Positions 25,225 through 34,391 of a stretch of DNA of 64,000 nucleotides are shown in pieces. The stretch is taken from NCBI GenBank assembly GCA_965279565.1, contig OZ257249.1, forward strand, positions 1,674,001 through 1,738,000. The letters run 5' to 3'. The stretch's first letter is position 1, and each line of letters begins with the position of its first letter. Source of the DNA: Tagaea sp965279565. GTDB taxonomy: Bacteria; Pseudomonadota; Alphaproteobacteria; CACIAM-22H2. The position numbers and the translations under genes were made by a program. The notes under the pieces are model-generated. The model saw only the letters and a program-made list of their open reading frames with translations, was not told where the DNA came from and searched no databases.

Positions 25225-25271
25225 GGGCTTCAGTCTAGACTGCCCGCCATGCGACTCCAAATTTCCCGGCG

Positions 25272-26354
25272 ATGACGACGGCACTGACCGCCGCATTGCT
25301 TGCCTGGTACGACCGGCACCGGCGCGCGATGCCGTGGCGCGCGGCCGCCGGGCGCACGCCCGATCCCTACCGCGTGTGGCTCGCCGAGATCATGCTGCAG
25401 CAGACGACGGTGGCGACCGTCGGTCCCTATTTCGACGCGTTCGTGAAACGCTGGCCGACGGTCGAAGCGTTGGCCGACGCACCGCGCGAGGACGTGCTGC
25501 ACGCCTGGGCCGGGCTTGGCTATTACGCGCGCGCGCGCAACCTGCATGCCTGTGCGGTGGCCGTCGCGCGCGAGCATGGCGGCGTCTTTCCCGATACCGA
25601 GGAAGGCCTGCGCGCACTTCCCGGGATCGGCCCGTATACGGCCGCGTCGGTCGCGGCGATCGCGTTCGGCCGGCGCAGCGTGGTGATCGACGGCAACGTC
25701 GAGCGCGTCGTCACGCGCCTGCACGCGATTTCCACACCGCTGCCCAAGGCCAAGGCCGAGATCCGCGCAGTACTCGCCGAGATCGTGCCGGAAGACCGGC
25801 CCGGCGATTTCGCGCAGGCGACGATGGATCTGGGGGCCACGGTGTGCAGCCCGCGCAAGCCGCGCTGCATGCTGTGCCCGTGGAAGCTGGCGTGCCGCGC
25901 GCGCGCGGCGGGCGAGGCGGAGCGCTATCCGGTCAAGCAGGCGCGGGCCAAGCGGCCGACGCGGCGCGCCATCGCCTACGTGCTGAGCGACCGCACCGGG
26001 GCGGTGTGGCTGCGCCGGCGCGCCGACGAAGGGCTGCTCGGCGGCATGATGGAAGTGCCGTCGAGCGAATGGGCGAAAGCCGATCCGTCGGAGAAAGCCG
26101 CGCGCGCGGCGGCACCCGCCGCACTCGCGTGGCGCGCGTTGCCGGGCAAGGTGCGCCACGGCTTCACGCATTTCGAACTGGAGCTGGTCGTGTGGGCCGC
26201 GCGCGGAAGGCGCGCCGACGTCGAAGGCGGCCAGTGGGTGGCGATCGACCGGCTGGGCGACGTCGCGCTGCCCACGCTGATGCGCAAGGTGATCGCCCAC
26301 GCCCTCAAGGACGCGCGAGGCACGCCGAAAGCGAAGCCGCCAGGCCGCGCATGA
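25272..26354 (+). CDS. mutY: A/G-specific adenine glycosylase
   Basis: This 360-residue base-excision repair enzyme removes adenine mispaired with 8-oxoguanine. The features are IMLQQTTVATV (catalytic glutamate region), the helix-hairpin-helix LPGIGPYTAASVAAIAFG with the catalytic aspartate in VIDGNVERV, and the [4Fe-4S] motif C-x6-C-x2-C-x5-C in CSPRKPRCMLCPWKLAC. A C-terminal NUDIX-like domain for 8-oxoG recognition begins near residue 230. The last 50 bases overlap the convergent znuA gene. Confidence 0.96.
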   Translation: MTTALTAALLAWYDRHRRAMPWRAAAGRTPDPYRVWLAEIMLQQTTVATVGPYFDAFVKRWPTVEALADAPREDVLHAWAGLGYYARARNLHACAVAVAREHGGVFPDTEEGLRALPGIGPYTAASVAAIAFGRRSVVIDGNVERVVTRLHAISTPLPKAKAEIRAVLAEIVPEDRPGDFAQATMDLGATVCSPRKPRCMLCPWKLACRARAAGEAERYPVKQARAKRPTRRAIAYVLSDRTGAVWLRRRADEGLLGGMMEVPSSEWAKADPSEKAARAAAPAALAWRALPGKVRHGFTHFELELVVWAARGRRADVEGGQWVAIDRLGDVALPTLMRKVIAHALKDARGTPKAKPPGRA

Positions 26355-27222
26355 CCGTGGCGTAGGCCTCCGCGCCCGACGGCACGCCGATGCCGACATA
26401 GTCGAGCGTGCCGGTGCGCGCGTCGGTCGCCTCGACGACGGTGCGCACGAGCGAGGGTTCGAACTGCGGTTCGGCGAACACGCACGTCGCGTTCACGCGT
26501 CGGATGCGTTCGCGGATGCGCTGGATGCGCTGCGCGCCGGGCCGGCGCTCGGGGCTGATCGTGATCGAGCCGGCGGGCGTGAGCCCGTAGCGCGCTTCGA
26601 GATACTGGTAGGCGTCGTGGAACACGACGAACGGCTTGCCGGCGAGCGGGCGCAGCGTGGCGGCCAGCTCGCGGTCGAGCGCTTCGAGACCGGCAACCGT
26701 CTTCACCGCGTTGGCCGCGTAGCGCTCGGCATTCGCCGGATCGAGGCGCGCAAGCTCGTTCGCGGCCGCCTGTGCCAGCAGCATCATGTTGCGCGGATCG
26801 AGGAACATGTGGCTGTCGGTCGCTTTGGCCGCGACCTTGTGGCCGTGTCCGTGATCGTCGACCTCCCATGCGCCGCCGCTGCGCGCGGGAAGTTTCGTCA
26901 GGCCGCGCAGCGATGCCATCGAAACGGCGCGTGCGCGCCCGGCGAGGCTGGCCAGCGGTCGCGTCAGGAACGTCTCGTATTCCGGTCCGATCCAGAAGAC
27001 GAGCTGCGCTTCTTCCAGCAGGCGCGCCTCGGACGGGCGCATCGCGTAGGTGTGCGGCGAGGCCCCGCCCTTGACCAGCAATTCGGGCGTGCCGAGCCCG
27101 TCCATCACGCCGGAAAGGATCGAGTGCAGCGGGGCGAAGCTCGTCACCACGCGCGGGGCGGCGTCGGCCGCCGCGGGCAGGGCGAGCAGGAGGGCGAGGG
27201 CGGTAAGCCTGAAAATTCGCAT
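26305..27222 (-). CDS. znuA: Zinc ABC transporter substrate-binding protein
   Basis: A 305-residue periplasmic zinc receptor. The signal peptide ends ADAAP near residue 22. Zinc ligands are visible as the histidine in GASPHTYAMRPS, a short histidine-rich loop DDHGHGHK, a histidine in TDSHMFLDPRN, and the FVVFHDAYQYLEARYG segment. I start it at the ATG of MRIFRLTAL; a longer frame reading through the AT-rich operator region is not credible. It is divergent from zur and the znuCB genes, and its 3' end overlaps mutY by 50 bases. Confidence 0.93.
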   Translation of the reverse strand: MRIFRLTALALLLALPAAADAAPRVVTSFAPLHSILSGVMDGLGTPELLVKGGASPHTYAMRPSEARLLEEAQLVFWIGPEYETFLTRPLASLAGRARAVSMASLRGLTKLPARSGGAWEVDDHGHGHKVAAKATDSHMFLDPRNMMLLAQAAANELARLDPANAERYAANAVKTVAGLEALDRELAATLRPLAGKPFVVFHDAYQYLEARYGLTPAGSITISPERRPGAQRIQRIRERIRRVNATCVFAEPQFEPSLVRTVVEATDARTGTLDYVGIGVPSGAEAYATVMRGLAASLSACLARP

Positions 27223-27240
27223 GGTCGTCCGGCCTTTCGG

Positions 27241-27272
27241 TAAGCTATAATATACCGTATAGTATAACATCC
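27241..27272. promoter_or_regulatory. Candidate Zur operator between znuA and zur
   Basis: The znuA-zur intergenic space is strikingly AT-rich. TATAGTATAACAT (27258-27270) matches one half and the centre of the alphaproteobacterial Zur box, whose consensus is a TATAnTATA core flanked by ATGTTA/TAACAT. The left half is degenerate. A second TATAATATA core overlaps at 27246-27254. The location suits divergent zinc-dependent repression of znuA and zur-znuCB. Confidence 0.6.
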
Positions 27273-27289
27273 ATCCGGAAAGCAAGGCC

Positions 27290-27775
27290 ATGGCGAAACG
27301 GGCGGCGAAAGCCCCGCAGGCGGGACACGATCACGGGGCCTGCATCGGGACGGCGCTCGCCGCGGCCGAGCGCGTGTGCGCCGCCGGCGGCGAGAAGCTG
27401 ACCGAGCTGCGCAAGCGCGTGCTCGAGCTCGTCTGGGAAAGCCACAAGCCGGTCGGCGCCTACCAGCTTCTCGACCGGCTGCGCGAGGACGGCCGCTCGG
27501 CCGCCCCGCCGACGGTCTATCGCGCGCTCGAATTCCTGCTCGACCAGGGGCTCGTGCATCGCGTCGAATCCCTCAACGCCTATATCGGCTGCGCGCATCC
27601 GGGCGAACAACACGCCACGCAGTTCCTGATCTGCCGGCGCTGCGGCACGGCGGTCGAGCTCGACGATCCGCGCATCGCCGCGGCGATCGACACCAGTGCG
27701 GCACGCCTCGGCTTCGAGGTGGGGACGCGCACCGTCGAGGTCGCGGGAACCTGCGCCGACTGCCTGCCGCGATGA
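27290..27775 (+). CDS. zur: Zinc uptake regulator (Fur family)
   Basis: A 161-residue Fur-family repressor, most likely the zinc sensor because it lies within the znu locus. The winged helix covers residues about 35-95 with APPTVYRALEFLLDQGLVHR. The C-terminal dimerisation domain carries the structural-zinc cysteines in CRRCG and CADC. The N-terminus has a short HDHG segment. Its stop overlaps the znuC start (ATGA). Confidence 0.92.
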   Translation: MAKRAAKAPQAGHDHGACIGTALAAAERVCAAGGEKLTELRKRVLELVWESHKPVGAYQLLDRLREDGRSAAPPTVYRALEFLLDQGLVHRVESLNAYIGCAHPGEQHATQFLICRRCGTAVELDDPRIAAAIDTSAARLGFEVGTRTVEVAGTCADCLPR

Positions 27776-28536
27776 GCGACGCGCCGCTGATCGCCGGGCG
27801 CGGCATCGTCAAGCGCTTCGAGGAGCGCACCGTGCTCGACCATGTCGACGTCGCGGTGTCGAAGGGCGAGATCGTCACGCTGATCGGTCCGAACGGGGCG
27901 GGCAAGACCGTGCTGCTGCGCGCGTTGCTCGGCCTTGCCGGGCTCGACGGCGGGACGGTCGAACGGCAGCCGGGCCTCGTCGTCGGCTACATGCCGCAGA
28001 AATTCACGATCGACGAGAACCTGCCGCTGCGCGTGGGGCGCTTCGTCGGGCTGGCCGGGCGCTTCACGCGGGCCGAAATCGAAACAGCACTCGGCGAAGT
28101 CGGCGTGGCCGCGCGCATCGATGCGCCCGTGCAGGGGCTGTCGGGCGGGGAATTCCAGCGCGTGCTGCTGGCGCGCGCCCTGCTGCGCAAGCCGCAGCTG
28201 CTGGTGCTCGACGAGCCGGCACAGGGCGTGGACGTGATCGGGCAGGACGCGCTCTACGATCTGGTCGCCGGTGTGCGCGACAGGCACGGCTGCGGCGTGC
28301 TGCTCGTCAGCCACGACCTGCATCTGGTAATGGCGCGCTCGGACCGCGTGCTGTGCCTCAACGGGCATGTCTGCTGTTCCGGCCGGCCCGAGGCGATCGG
28401 CAAGGACCCGGCCTTCGCCGAGCTGTTCGGCGCGCGTGCGGGCGAATCGCTGGCCCTCTATCGCCATCGCCACGACCATGTGCACGACGCGCACGATCAT
28501 CACCACCACGACCATGCGGGGCACAAGCATGGATGA
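27772..28536 (+). CDS. znuC: Zinc ABC transporter ATP-binding protein
   Basis: A 254-residue ATPase energising zinc import. Walker A is GPNGAGKT, the signature is GLSGGEFQRVLLARALL and Walker B is LLVLDEPAQGVD, with the switch histidine in LLVSHDLHLV. The C-terminus is a histidine-rich tail of about 25 residues (HRHDHVHDAHDHHHHDHAGH), which may buffer or sense zinc. It overlaps zur by four bases and znuB by eight, indicating one coupled operon. Confidence 0.95.
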   Translation: MSDAPLIAGRGIVKRFEERTVLDHVDVAVSKGEIVTLIGPNGAGKTVLLRALLGLAGLDGGTVERQPGLVVGYMPQKFTIDENLPLRVGRFVGLAGRFTRAEIETALGEVGVAARIDAPVQGLSGGEFQRVLLARALLRKPQLLVLDEPAQGVDVIGQDALYDLVAGVRDRHGCGVLLVSHDLHLVMARSDRVLCLNGHVCCSGRPEAIGKDPAFAELFGARAGESLALYRHRHDHVHDAHDHHHHDHAGHKHG

Positions 28537-29314
28537 ATTCTTCTGGCGCGCCGTCCTCGCCGGCATCGGGCTCGCGGCCATCGCGGGGCCGCTGGGCAGC
28601 TTCGTCGTGTGGCGGCGCATGGCGTTCTTCGGCGACGCGCTCGCGCACTCCGCATTGCTGGGCGTCGCACTCGGCTTCCTGCTGCATATCGAAGTGAACA
28701 TCGCCATCGCGGCCTTGTGCGCCGTGTTCGCCACGCTGCTGACCGCGATGCTGGCGCGCGCGCGCCTGGCCCCCGACACGCTGCTGTCGATCTGCGCCTT
28801 CACGGCCTTGTCGGTCGGGCTCGTGGCGCTGTCGTTCGTCGAGGAGGTGCGCGTCGATCTCGTCGGCTACCTGTTCGGCGACATCCTCGCGGTCGGCCGC
28901 GCCGATCTTGCGTGGATCTGGGGCGGGGCGGTTGCGGGGCTGGCGGTGCTGGGCCTGCTCTGGCGCAAGCTGCTGGCCGTGACGGTGCATGCCGATCTGG
29001 CGGCGGTCGAGGGCGTGAACGTTCCCGCGATGCGGCTTGCCTTCGTGCTGCTGCTGGCGATCCTCGTCGCGGTCGCGATGAAGATTGTCGGCGTGCTGCT
29101 GGTCACGGCCCTGCTCGTGATGCCGGCGGCCGCCGCGCGCCGTTTCGCGCGCAGCCCGGAAAGCATGGCCGCGATCGCGGCCGGGATCGGCGCGTTCGCG
29201 TCGGTCGCGGGGCTGCTCGCGTCGGTCGAGTTCGACACGCCGTCGGGCCCGTCGGTCGTCGTCGCGGCGGCCTGCGTCTTCGCGTTCAGCCTGGCGCTGC
29301 CGCAGCGGCGCTAG
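28529..29314 (+). CDS. znuB: Zinc ABC transporter permease
   Basis: A 261-residue integral membrane protein with about eight helices, of the ABC-3 metal permease type. The segments GPLGSFVVWRRMAFFGDALAH and GVLLVTALLVMPAAAARRFA are characteristic. The start ATG at 28529 gives MDEFFWRAVLAGIG and lies inside the znuC 3' end. Its stop overlaps the convergent ctaA gene by four bases. Confidence 0.94.
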   Translation: MDEFFWRAVLAGIGLAAIAGPLGSFVVWRRMAFFGDALAHSALLGVALGFLLHIEVNIAIAALCAVFATLLTAMLARARLAPDTLLSICAFTALSVGLVALSFVEEVRVDLVGYLFGDILAVGRADLAWIWGGAVAGLAVLGLLWRKLLAVTVHADLAAVEGVNVPAMRLAFVLLLAILVAVAMKIVGVLLVTALLVMPAAAARRFARSPESMAAIAAGIGAFASVAGLLASVEFDTPSGPSVVVAAACVFAFSLALPQRR

Positions 29315-30336
29315 GCTTCGCGGCCCAGTGCATGTGCGGCGAACGTCGCCGCACTCAGCAGGATCACGGCACCGGCCTGGTGTGCGGCGGCGAGCGGGAC
29401 CGGCACCCAGAGCAGCAGCGTGACGATGCCGAGGGCGGCCTGCAGCAGGGCCGCGACCGGGACGGCGAGCACGGCGAGCCGGTCGAGCGGATTGCGCGCG
29501 CGCGGCAGGAAGCGCCATGCGAAGACGCAGGCGAGCAGCGCTGCCACTATGCCGAGCCAGCGATGGTTGAACTGCACCGTCGCGTGGTTCTCGAACAGGT
29601 TCCGCCAGAAGGGTTCGATATCGGCATAGCCTGCCGGCACGAAGCGCCCATCCATCAGCGGGAACGTGTCGGAGGCGAGGCCCGCGTCGAGCCCCGCGAC
29701 GAACGCACCGGCAAGAATCGTCACGAAGACGAAGCCGACGAGGCCGAGCCCGGCTTTTCGTGCCGGCGTGGATTCAAGTTTCCCGCGCAGCAGGTCGAGC
29801 GCCATCCACAGCAGCCCCACATGCAGCGCAAGTGCGAGTGCCAGATGCACGGCAAGCCGGTACTGGCTGACGGCGAGCATGTCGCGCTGCAGGCCGCTTG
29901 CCACCATCCACCAGCCGATCGCCCCCTGCAGCCCGCCAAGGCAGAACAGCGCGAAGAGCTTGCCGGCCAGCGTACCGCGCACATTGCCGCGCCAGAAGAA
30001 CCAGACGAAGGGCACCAGGAACACGAGCCCGATCAGCCGGCCCCAGAAACGGTGGAACCATTCCCAGAAGAAGATGCGCTTGAACTCGGCGAGGCTCATG
30101 CCCTCGTTCATCAGCCGGTACTGGTCGATCTGCCGGTACTTGTCGAACTCGGCCTGCCAGTCGGCTTGCGTGAGCGGCGGCAGCGCGCCGGCGACGGGGC
30201 GCCACTCGACGATCGACAGGCCGGATTCCGTCAGCCGCGTGATGCCGCCGATCACCACCATCGCGAAGACCATCGCGCAGCAGACGAGCAGCCACAGCCC
30301 GACCGGGCGGGCGGGAATAGGGGTGACATGGTTCAC
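29311..30336 (-). CDS. ctaA: Heme A synthase (COX15/CtaA type)
   Basis: A 341-residue membrane enzyme oxidising heme O to heme A for aa3-type cytochrome oxidase. Eight helices are predictable, with heme-ligand histidines in FFWEWFHRFWGR, YRLAVHLALAL, FNHRWLGIV and AAHQAGAVIL. The VIGGITRLTESGLSIVEWRP motif at the N-terminus is diagnostic. No ATG is available in the right place; the GTG at 30336 gives MNHVTPIPARPVG. It is divergent from the MarR gene. Confidence 0.94.
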   Translation of the reverse strand: MNHVTPIPARPVGLWLLVCCAMVFAMVVIGGITRLTESGLSIVEWRPVAGALPPLTQADWQAEFDKYRQIDQYRLMNEGMSLAEFKRIFFWEWFHRFWGRLIGLVFLVPFVWFFWRGNVRGTLAGKLFALFCLGGLQGAIGWWMVASGLQRDMLAVSQYRLAVHLALALALHVGLLWMALDLLRGKLESTPARKAGLGLVGFVFVTILAGAFVAGLDAGLASDTFPLMDGRFVPAGYADIEPFWRNLFENHATVQFNHRWLGIVAALLACVFAWRFLPRARNPLDRLAVLAVPVAALLQAALGIVTLLLWVPVPLAAAHQAGAVILLSAATFAAHALGREA

Positions 30337-30465
30337 GACACGAGCAGATAGACCGAAATTCCGGGCCGGGCCAGATGCCTTGCGGCCGCAGGCCCCGACC
30401 CGTCTTGACAATCGCGGGCCGGCAAACGACACATATGTATACGAACGACCTGCTCCGGAGTTCCG

Positions 30466-30942
30466 ATGCAGCCTGCCGCCAAACTCGACGCCGTTGTGCC
30501 CGCGACCAAGCCGGGCGAGTGCGAATATGTCCTCGAGACGCAGATCGGCCATCTGCTGCGCCGCGCCCACCAGCGGCACGTGGCGCAGTTCGAGAAGGAA
30601 GTCGGCGATCTCGACCTGACGCCCACGCAGTTTGCCGCTCTCGCGAAAATAAGCGAACGCGGCGAGGTCTCGCAGAACCTGCTCGGCCGCATGACCGCGA
30701 TGGACCCCGCGACGATCCAGGGCGTGATTCAGCGCCTGATGGCGCGCGGCCTGATCGACCGCCGGCCCGATCCCAACGACCGGCGCGCCACGCTGCTGCG
30801 CCTTTCCGCGCCGGGGCGCACGCTGACGCGCGAGGCGATCCGGCGCGCGCACCACGTCTCCAAGGGCGTGCTCGAACCGTTGACGCCGGACGACCGCGCG
30901 CAACTGACCGGACTTTTGCGAAAGCTGACGGACCTCACATGA
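30466..30942 (+). CDS. MarR-family transcriptional regulator
   Basis: A 158-residue winged-helix dimer. The recognition region runs from LTPTQFAALAKISERGEVSQ through LGRMTAMDPATIQGVIQRL, with the wing DRRPDPNDRRATLLRLS. The stop overlaps the ATG of the large oxidoreductase gene by four bases, so it very likely controls that gene. Upstream is a TTGACA hexamer (30405-30410) and a palindromic ACATATGTATAC stretch near 30431 that could be its operator. The inducer is unknown; MarR proteins often respond to aromatic acids or redox signals. Confidence 0.9.
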   Translation: MQPAAKLDAVVPATKPGECEYVLETQIGHLLRRAHQRHVAQFEKEVGDLDLTPTQFAALAKISERGEVSQNLLGRMTAMDPATIQGVIQRLMARGLIDRRPDPNDRRATLLRLSAPGRTLTREAIRRAHHVSKGVLEPLTPDDRAQLTGLLRKLTDLT

Positions 30943-33900
30943 ATCTCGCCTTCGGCCTTGTCTTCGCCGATCTCCACGATCGCGCGAAGCTGGCACGCAT
31001 CGACGGCCTGTTTGCCGACACGCTCAAGGCGGCGGATGCCCCGCTGCACGACCGCCTGATGGAAGCGCGCGCCAATCCCGACGCGCTGCCTGCGAAGGAC
31101 GAGGGCAACCTGCTCGTCGATCTGGGCCTGCATGTCGAAAGCTTCGTGGCCAAGCTCTTCGGCATCGAAGCCGAAGTGCTGGAACTCGCCAAGCGCACGC
31201 ACGCACTCGCCCCGCTCTATGCGGTCAAGCGGCTGTTCGTGCAGCGGCGTGCGGCGAAGTCGGCCAAGGCCGATATGCTCGCCTCGTACGATCCGGCCGC
31301 GATGGACCGCCTGCTGGGTGCCGGCTGGACCGAATTGCAGTTCGCGCAAGCCGTAACCGCCTGGGAGAAGGACGAAGCCGCCAACAAGGAATCGCTCGCG
31401 GTCGCACTCGACCATGCGGGCTGGGCGCTGGTCACCGAGGCGGGGCGCAAGCGCCACGGCAAGGGCATCCTGTTCCGCCTTCCGGCCAAGCCCGATCCGC
31501 TGAACTACATCCCGCTCGAGACGATCGAGATCGACGGCGTGCGCATGCAGCGCCTGCCCGAGCACGACTGGCGCCACCGCGACGGCTTCGCGCTGACCGA
31601 CGAGGGCATGGATCTCCCGCGCGCCCTCGACCAGGCGAACTACTGCATCTGGTGCCACGCGCAGGGGAAGGACTCCTGCTCGAAGGGCCTCAAGGACAAG
31701 AAGACGGGCGCGTTCCAGAAGTCGGTCTTCGGCGTCAATCTCGCGGGCTGCCCGCTCGAGGAGAAGATCTCCGAGATGCATGCGCTGAAGTCGAACGGCT
31801 TCGCGCTCGGCGCCTTCGCGACGATCCTCGTCGACAACCCGATGGTCGCGGCGACCGGGCATCGCATCTGCAACGACTGCATGAAGGCCTGCATCTACCA
31901 GAAGCAGGAACCGGTCGACATCCCGCAGGCCGAGACGCGCATCCTCAAGGACGTGCTCGCGCTGCCGTGGGGCTTCGAGATCTATTCGCTGCTCACAAGG
32001 TGGAACCCGCTCAACATCCGCCGCCCGGTGCCGAAGCCCGACACGGGCCGCAAGGTGCTGGTCGTCGGCCTCGGGCCGGCGGGCTACACGCTTGCCCATC
32101 ACCTGATGAACGACGGCCACGCGGTCGTCGGCATCGACGGGCTGAAGATCGAGCCGCTGCCGCCGTCGGTCGCGGGTGTGGCCGCCGACGGCAGCCGCGT
32201 GACGTTCGAGCCGGTGCGCGACAGTGCCGCCCTGTTCGAGAATCTCGACGAGCGCGTGCTGGCCGGCTTCGGCGGTGTCGCCGAATACGGCATCACGGTG
32301 CGCTGGGACAAGAACTTCCTGAAGGTCATCCGTCTGCTGCTGGAGCGGCGCGACAGCTTCGCCATGTACGGCGGCGTGCGCTTCGGCGGCACGATCACGA
32401 TCGAGGAAGCCTATGCGATGGGCTTCGACCATGTGGCGCTGTGCATGGGGGCGGGCCGCCCCACCATCATCGACATGCCCAACGGCCTTGCGCGCGGCGT
32501 GCGGCAGGCGTCGGACTTCCTGATGGCGCTGCAACTGACCGGTGCCGCCAAGAAGGATTCGCTCGCCAACCTGCAGATCCGCCTGCCGGTCGTCGTGATC
32601 GGCGGCGGCCTGACGGCGGTCGACACGGCGACGGAATCGCTCGCCTACTACGTGCGCCAGGTCGAGAAGTTCCTGCACCGCTACGAAACGCTGGTCGCCG
32701 AGCGCGGCGAAGCCGTCGTGCGCGCGCGCTGGAGCGCGGAAGATTCCGAGATCGCGGCGGAGTACATCGCGCACGCGCGTGCCATCGCCGCCGAACGCGC
32801 CAAGGCGAAGGTCGAAGGGCGTGCACCCGATCTCGCAAAGCTGCTCGACGGCTGGGGCGGGGCGACCGTCGCCTATCGCCGCCGTCTGATCGATGCACCC
32901 TCCTATACGCTCAACCACGAGGAAGTCGCCAAGGCGCTGGAAGAAGGCGTGCGCTTCGCCGAAGGGCTGACGCCCGTCGCGGTCGAGGTCGACGCCCACG
33001 GGGCCGCGAAGGCATTGAAGGTGACGGCGGCCGACGGTGCCGAACGCACGCTGCCCGCGCGCGCCATCCTCGTCGCCGCCGGCACGCAGCCCAACACGGT
33101 CCTCGCGCGCGAGGAGCCGGGCCGCGTCAAGCTGCACGGAAAATACTTCGCGGCCATCGACGCGGACGGCAATCCGGTCGAGCCGGAAAAGCAGACCTCT
33201 AAGCCCGCCATCCCGCACGTGCTGATGGGGATCGGTGCCGAAGCCGGGCGCGCCAGCTTCTTCGGCGACCTGCATCCCTCGTATTTCGGCAATGTCGTGA
33301 AGGCGATGGGCTCGGCCAAGCAGGGCTACCCGATCGTCACGCGCGCGATGGAAAACCTGCCGCGTTCGCCGGTGACGTGGGCGCAGCTTCGCGCCACGCT
33401 CGATGCCGACCTGCGCGCCAGCGTGCATGCGGTCAACCGCCTGACGCCCACCATCGTCGAGATCGTCGTCAAGGCGCCGCGCGCCGCGCGCAGCTTCCAG
33501 CCCGGCCAGTTCTACCGGCTGCAGAACTACGAGGCCTATGCGCGCCGCGTCGACGGCACCGTGCTGGCGATGGAAGGCCTCGCGATGACCGGGGCGTGGA
33601 CCGACAAGGACAACGGCCTGATCGCGGCGATCGCGCTGGAGATGGGCGGTTCGTCCGACCTGTGCGCGTGGCTGAAGCCGGGCGAACCGGTCGTCATGAT
33701 GGGCCCGACGGGTACCCCGACCGAAACGCCTTCGGGCGAGACGGTGGCGCTGGTCGGCGGCGGGCTCGGCAACGCGGTGCTGTTCTCGATCGGCGCCGCA
33801 CTTCGCAAGGCCGGCTCCAAGGTCGTCTATTTCGCGGGCTACAAGAAAGTGCAGGACCGCTACAAGGTCGAGCAGATCGAGGCGGCGGCCGACGTGGTCG

Positions 33901-34391
33901 TGTGGTGTTGCGACGAAGCACCCGGCTTCCCGGCGACGCGCCCGCAGGACCGCAGCTTCGTGGGCAACATCGTCGCGGCGATGAACGCCTATGCGACGGG
34001 TGCGCTGGGCGATCAGGCCGTGCGCCTGCAGGATGCCGACCGCCTGGTCGCCATCGGGTCGGACCGCATGATGGATGCGGTCGGGCGCGCGCGCCACGGG
34101 CTGCTCAAGCCCTGCGTCAAGCCGGGGCACCACGCGATCGGGTCGATCAACTCCCCCATGCAGTGCATGATGAAGGAGATCTGCGCCCAGTGCCTGCAGC
34201 CGCACCGCGATCCGGAAACCGGCAAGCAGACGGTCGTGTTCTCGTGCTTCAACCAGGATCAGGATCTCGACCGGGTCGATTTCGCGGGGCTCGCCACGCG
34301 GCTCGGGCAGAACGCGCTGCAGGAAAAGCTGGCGGCGCAGTGGATCGACCGGGCGCTGAAACGGCTCGAACTGCGCCAGGCGGCGGAATAG
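30939..34391 (+). CDS. Large multidomain FAD/NAD(P) iron-sulfur oxidoreductase
   Basis: An 1150-residue cytoplasmic fusion. Residues 1-230 form an unrecognised helical domain. A cysteine cluster follows (C236, C239, C247, C271, C311, C314, C318), able to hold two iron-sulfur clusters. A GltD-like module has GLGPAG at 377 for FAD and GGGLTAVD at 555 for NAD(P). A ferredoxin-reductase-like module begins with FQPGQFYRLQNY (about 855) and LVGGGLGN (940). A C-terminal set C1076, C1082, C1085, C1103 resembles the [2Fe-2S] site of PyrK or NfnA. The order mirrors NfnB plus NfnA joined in one chain. The substrate is unknown. It is coupled to the MarR gene. Confidence 0.85.
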   Translation: MNLAFGLVFADLHDRAKLARIDGLFADTLKAADAPLHDRLMEARANPDALPAKDEGNLLVDLGLHVESFVAKLFGIEAEVLELAKRTHALAPLYAVKRLFVQRRAAKSAKADMLASYDPAAMDRLLGAGWTELQFAQAVTAWEKDEAANKESLAVALDHAGWALVTEAGRKRHGKGILFRLPAKPDPLNYIPLETIEIDGVRMQRLPEHDWRHRDGFALTDEGMDLPRALDQANYCIWCHAQGKDSCSKGLKDKKTGAFQKSVFGVNLAGCPLEEKISEMHALKSNGFALGAFATILVDNPMVAATGHRICNDCMKACIYQKQEPVDIPQAETRILKDVLALPWGFEIYSLLTRWNPLNIRRPVPKPDTGRKVLVVGLGPAGYTLAHHLMNDGHAVVGIDGLKIEPLPPSVAGVAADGSRVTFEPVRDSAALFENLDERVLAGFGGVAEYGITVRWDKNFLKVIRLLLERRDSFAMYGGVRFGGTITIEEAYAMGFDHVALCMGAGRPTIIDMPNGLARGVRQASDFLMALQLTGAAKKDSLANLQIRLPVVVIGGGLTAVDTATESLAYYVRQVEKFLHRYETLVAERGEAVVRARWSAEDSEIAAEYIAHARAIAAERAKAKVEGRAPDLAKLLDGWGGATVAYRRRLIDAPSYTLNHEEVAKALEEGVRFAEGLTPVAVEVDAHGAAKALKVTAADGAERTLPARAILVAAGTQPNTVLAREEPGRVKLHGKYFAAIDADGNPVEPEKQTSKPAIPHVLMGIGAEAGRASFFGDLHPSYFGNVVKAMGSAKQGYPIVTRAMENLPRSPVTWAQLRATLDADLRASVHAVNRLTPTIVEIVVKAPRAARSFQPGQFYRLQNYEAYARRVDGTVLAMEGLAMTGAWTDKDNGLIAAIALEMGGSSDLCAWLKPGEPVVMMGPTGTPTETPSGETVALVGGGLGNAVLFSIGAALRKAGSKVVYFAGYKKVQDRYKVEQIEAAADVVVWCCDEAPGFPATRPQDRSFVGNIVAAMNAYATGALGDQAVRLQDADRLVAIGSDRMMDAVGRARHGLLKPCVKPGHHAIGSINSPMQCMMKEICAQCLQPHRDPETGKQTVVFSCFNQDQDLDRVDFAGLATRLGQNALQEKLAAQWIDRALKRLELRQAAE

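Noticed and set aside
30729..34205. Long minus-strand frame opposite the large oxidoreductase
   Set aside because: Its composition (many R, H, Q and D repeats) is that of a reverse-strand shadow, whereas the plus strand shows clear cofactor motifs.
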